From assembly GCA_022361315.1 (NCBI GenBank), contig JAKSBB010000124.1:1-6352 (forward strand): a stretch of 6,352 nucleotides of DNA. The letters are read 5' to 3'. A model generated the notes under the pieces. That model ran no database searches. It saw nothing but the letters and a program-made list of their open reading frames with translations, and had not been told where the DNA came from. A program made the position numbers and the translations under genes. Numbering within the stretch: position 1 is the first letter of the stretch; each line of letters opens with the position of its first letter. The stretch comes from Desulfobacterales bacterium. GTDB taxonomy: Bacteria; Desulfobacterota; Desulfobacteria; Desulfobacterales; Desulfobacteraceae. Shown piece by piece: positions 6,081 to 6,352 of this stretch.

Positions 6081-6268
6081 TACCTCGGCCCTTGTTGCCG
6101 AACCGATCTGAAAGAAAACTTAATTAAAGAAGACCGTATTCCAGATGTGCCGGAAGCCATACAAAAACCGGCCAGGGCTTGCATAGTTCCATTCCCGGAA
6201 CCCCACATGTACTGGTCACTCATGTGGTCGAATGGGTCCGGATCTGTGCGTCTCATGAAACAGAGCAA
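6080..6268 (-). CDS. Doubtful 62-codon ORF in the leader, TTG start
   Basis: An open frame starts at TTG (6266-6268), preceded at a good distance (6 bases) by GGGGAG (6275-6280). It ends in a TAG that touches the G8 run just before the regulator. The product (DPDPFDHMSDQYMWGSGNG in its first third, then a Ser/Gly/Arg-rich end) matches no family I know and has no signal peptide, membrane span or motif. The frame overlaps a strong inverted repeat (6189-6241), so the open frame may be chance within a regulatory leader. In favour are the ribosome-binding site and the close spacing to the next gene. It could be a leader peptide, a small protein or nothing. Confidence 0.22.
   Translation of the reverse strand: MLCFMRRTDPDPFDHMSDQYMWGSGNGTMQALAGFCMASGTSGIRSSLIKFSFRSVRQQGPR
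6189..6241 (-). promoter_or_regulatory. Nested inverted repeats / candidate structured RNA leader
   Basis: Three sets of complementary arms lie within 53 bases. The inner pair is CCACATG (6203-6209) with CATGTGG (6221-6227), 7 perfect pairs around an 11-base loop. Next to it, CCGGAACC (6195-6202) pairs with GGTCCGG (6235-6241), 7 pairs with one bulge. A third pair, CCATTC (6189-6194) with GAATGG (6230-6235), crosses the second in pseudoknot order or replaces it. As RNA this would form a long hairpin with an alternative or pseudoknotted outer stem. As DNA it could be an operator for the XRE regulator. It lies about 120 bases upstream of the regulator start. Confidence 0.55.
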
Positions 6269-6291
6269 TGCAAACTCCCCACTGGAAAAAG

Positions 6292-6319
6292 GTTATACAA
6301 TCTGTATTTTATCTTACAA
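6292..6319 (-). promoter_or_regulatory. Weak sigma70-type promoter candidate for the operon
   Basis: On the minus strand TTGTAA (6314-6319) and TATAAC (6292-6297) are separated by 16 bases and match the -35 and -10 consensus at 4 of 6 and 5 of 6 positions. The surrounding stretch to the window end is the most AT-rich part of the window, as expected upstream of an operon. Transcription would start near 6285, giving a leader of about 210 bases before the regulator. Another TAAAAT occurs at 6306-6311 without a good -35, so the choice is uncertain. Confidence 0.3.
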
Positions 6320-6352
6320 TCCGTAATTAATCCATAAATTATCAGCAAGTCA

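Noticed and set aside
6130..6200. Rho-independent terminator before the regulator (GCCGG followed by T5 at about 6164-6168).
   Set aside because: The best stem is only four or five pairs, partly through wobble; it is kept only as a hint of possible attenuation.
6140..6262. Similarity of the leader to the c-di-GMP-I (GEMM) riboswitch, for example ACGCACAG, CCATTCGA and ATGCAAGCC on the minus strand.
   Set aside because: The pieces are short; the second-helix core around GACGCAAAGCC and the GGTAGGTAGCGG-like element are not present in the right order and spacing. A cmscan search would settle it.
5817..6268. Toxin-antitoxin pair made of the 62-codon ORF and the XRE protein.
   Set aside because: The 62-residue product has no toxin fold or motif that I can see, and the regulator is placed as the first gene of an export operon.
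6262..6290. Sigma54 promoter on the minus strand (TGGGGAGTTTGCA).
   Set aside because: The GG and GC elements are about three bases too close for a -24/-12 promoter.

Overview
This window holds one co-directional cluster, all on the minus strand, that looks like the assembly and export part of an exopolysaccharide or capsule locus from a Gram-negative bacterium. An outer-membrane lipoprotein of the Wza family, a two-membrane-span chain-length protein (PCP/Wzz type) and a separate BY-kinase-like ATPase show the Gram-negative envelope. The ExeA-like ATPase beside Wza, PCP and kinase genes is an arrangement known from exopolysaccharide and exosortase (XrtA/PEP-CTERM) loci of Proteobacteria and Desulfobacterota. 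Moderate GC and the protein style make me lean to Desulfobacterota (former Deltaproteobacteria), but this is an inference.

In the direction of transcription (high to low coordinates): an AT-rich stretch with a weak promoter candidate (about 6292-6319); a leader of about 200 bases with a strong nested inverted repeat (6189-6241) and a doubtful 62-codon ORF; a small XRE-type regulator (5817-6071) whose GTG start sits against a run of eight G; a membrane-anchored ExeA-like AAA ATPase (4255-5784); a BY-kinase-like P-loop ATPase with degenerate motifs and a run of nine C in its linker (3281-4246); a Wza-type export lipoprotein (2211-3272); a Wzz/GumC-type chain-length protein (834-2201); and a sugar-phosphate transferase that starts the lipid-linked repeat unit (1-791), cut by the window edge. 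Gaps between the five structural genes are 8, 8, 9 and 42 bases, and the regulator lies 32 bases upstream, so one operon is the simplest reading. No terminator is visible, and the operon probably continues past position 1.

Inferred working model: the transferase puts the first sugar phosphate on undecaprenyl phosphate. Flippase and polymerase genes (not in the window) would build the polymer. The PCP protein and its cytosolic ATPase partner control chain length, and the Wza-like lipoprotein forms the outer-membrane exit. The ExeA-like ATPase spans the inner membrane with a proline-rich linker and a periplasmic tail and could link cytosolic ATP use to envelope assembly. The regulator probably controls the operon. 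The least ordinary points are the structured leader, the two homopolymer runs at sensitive positions, and the departures from consensus in both ATPases.
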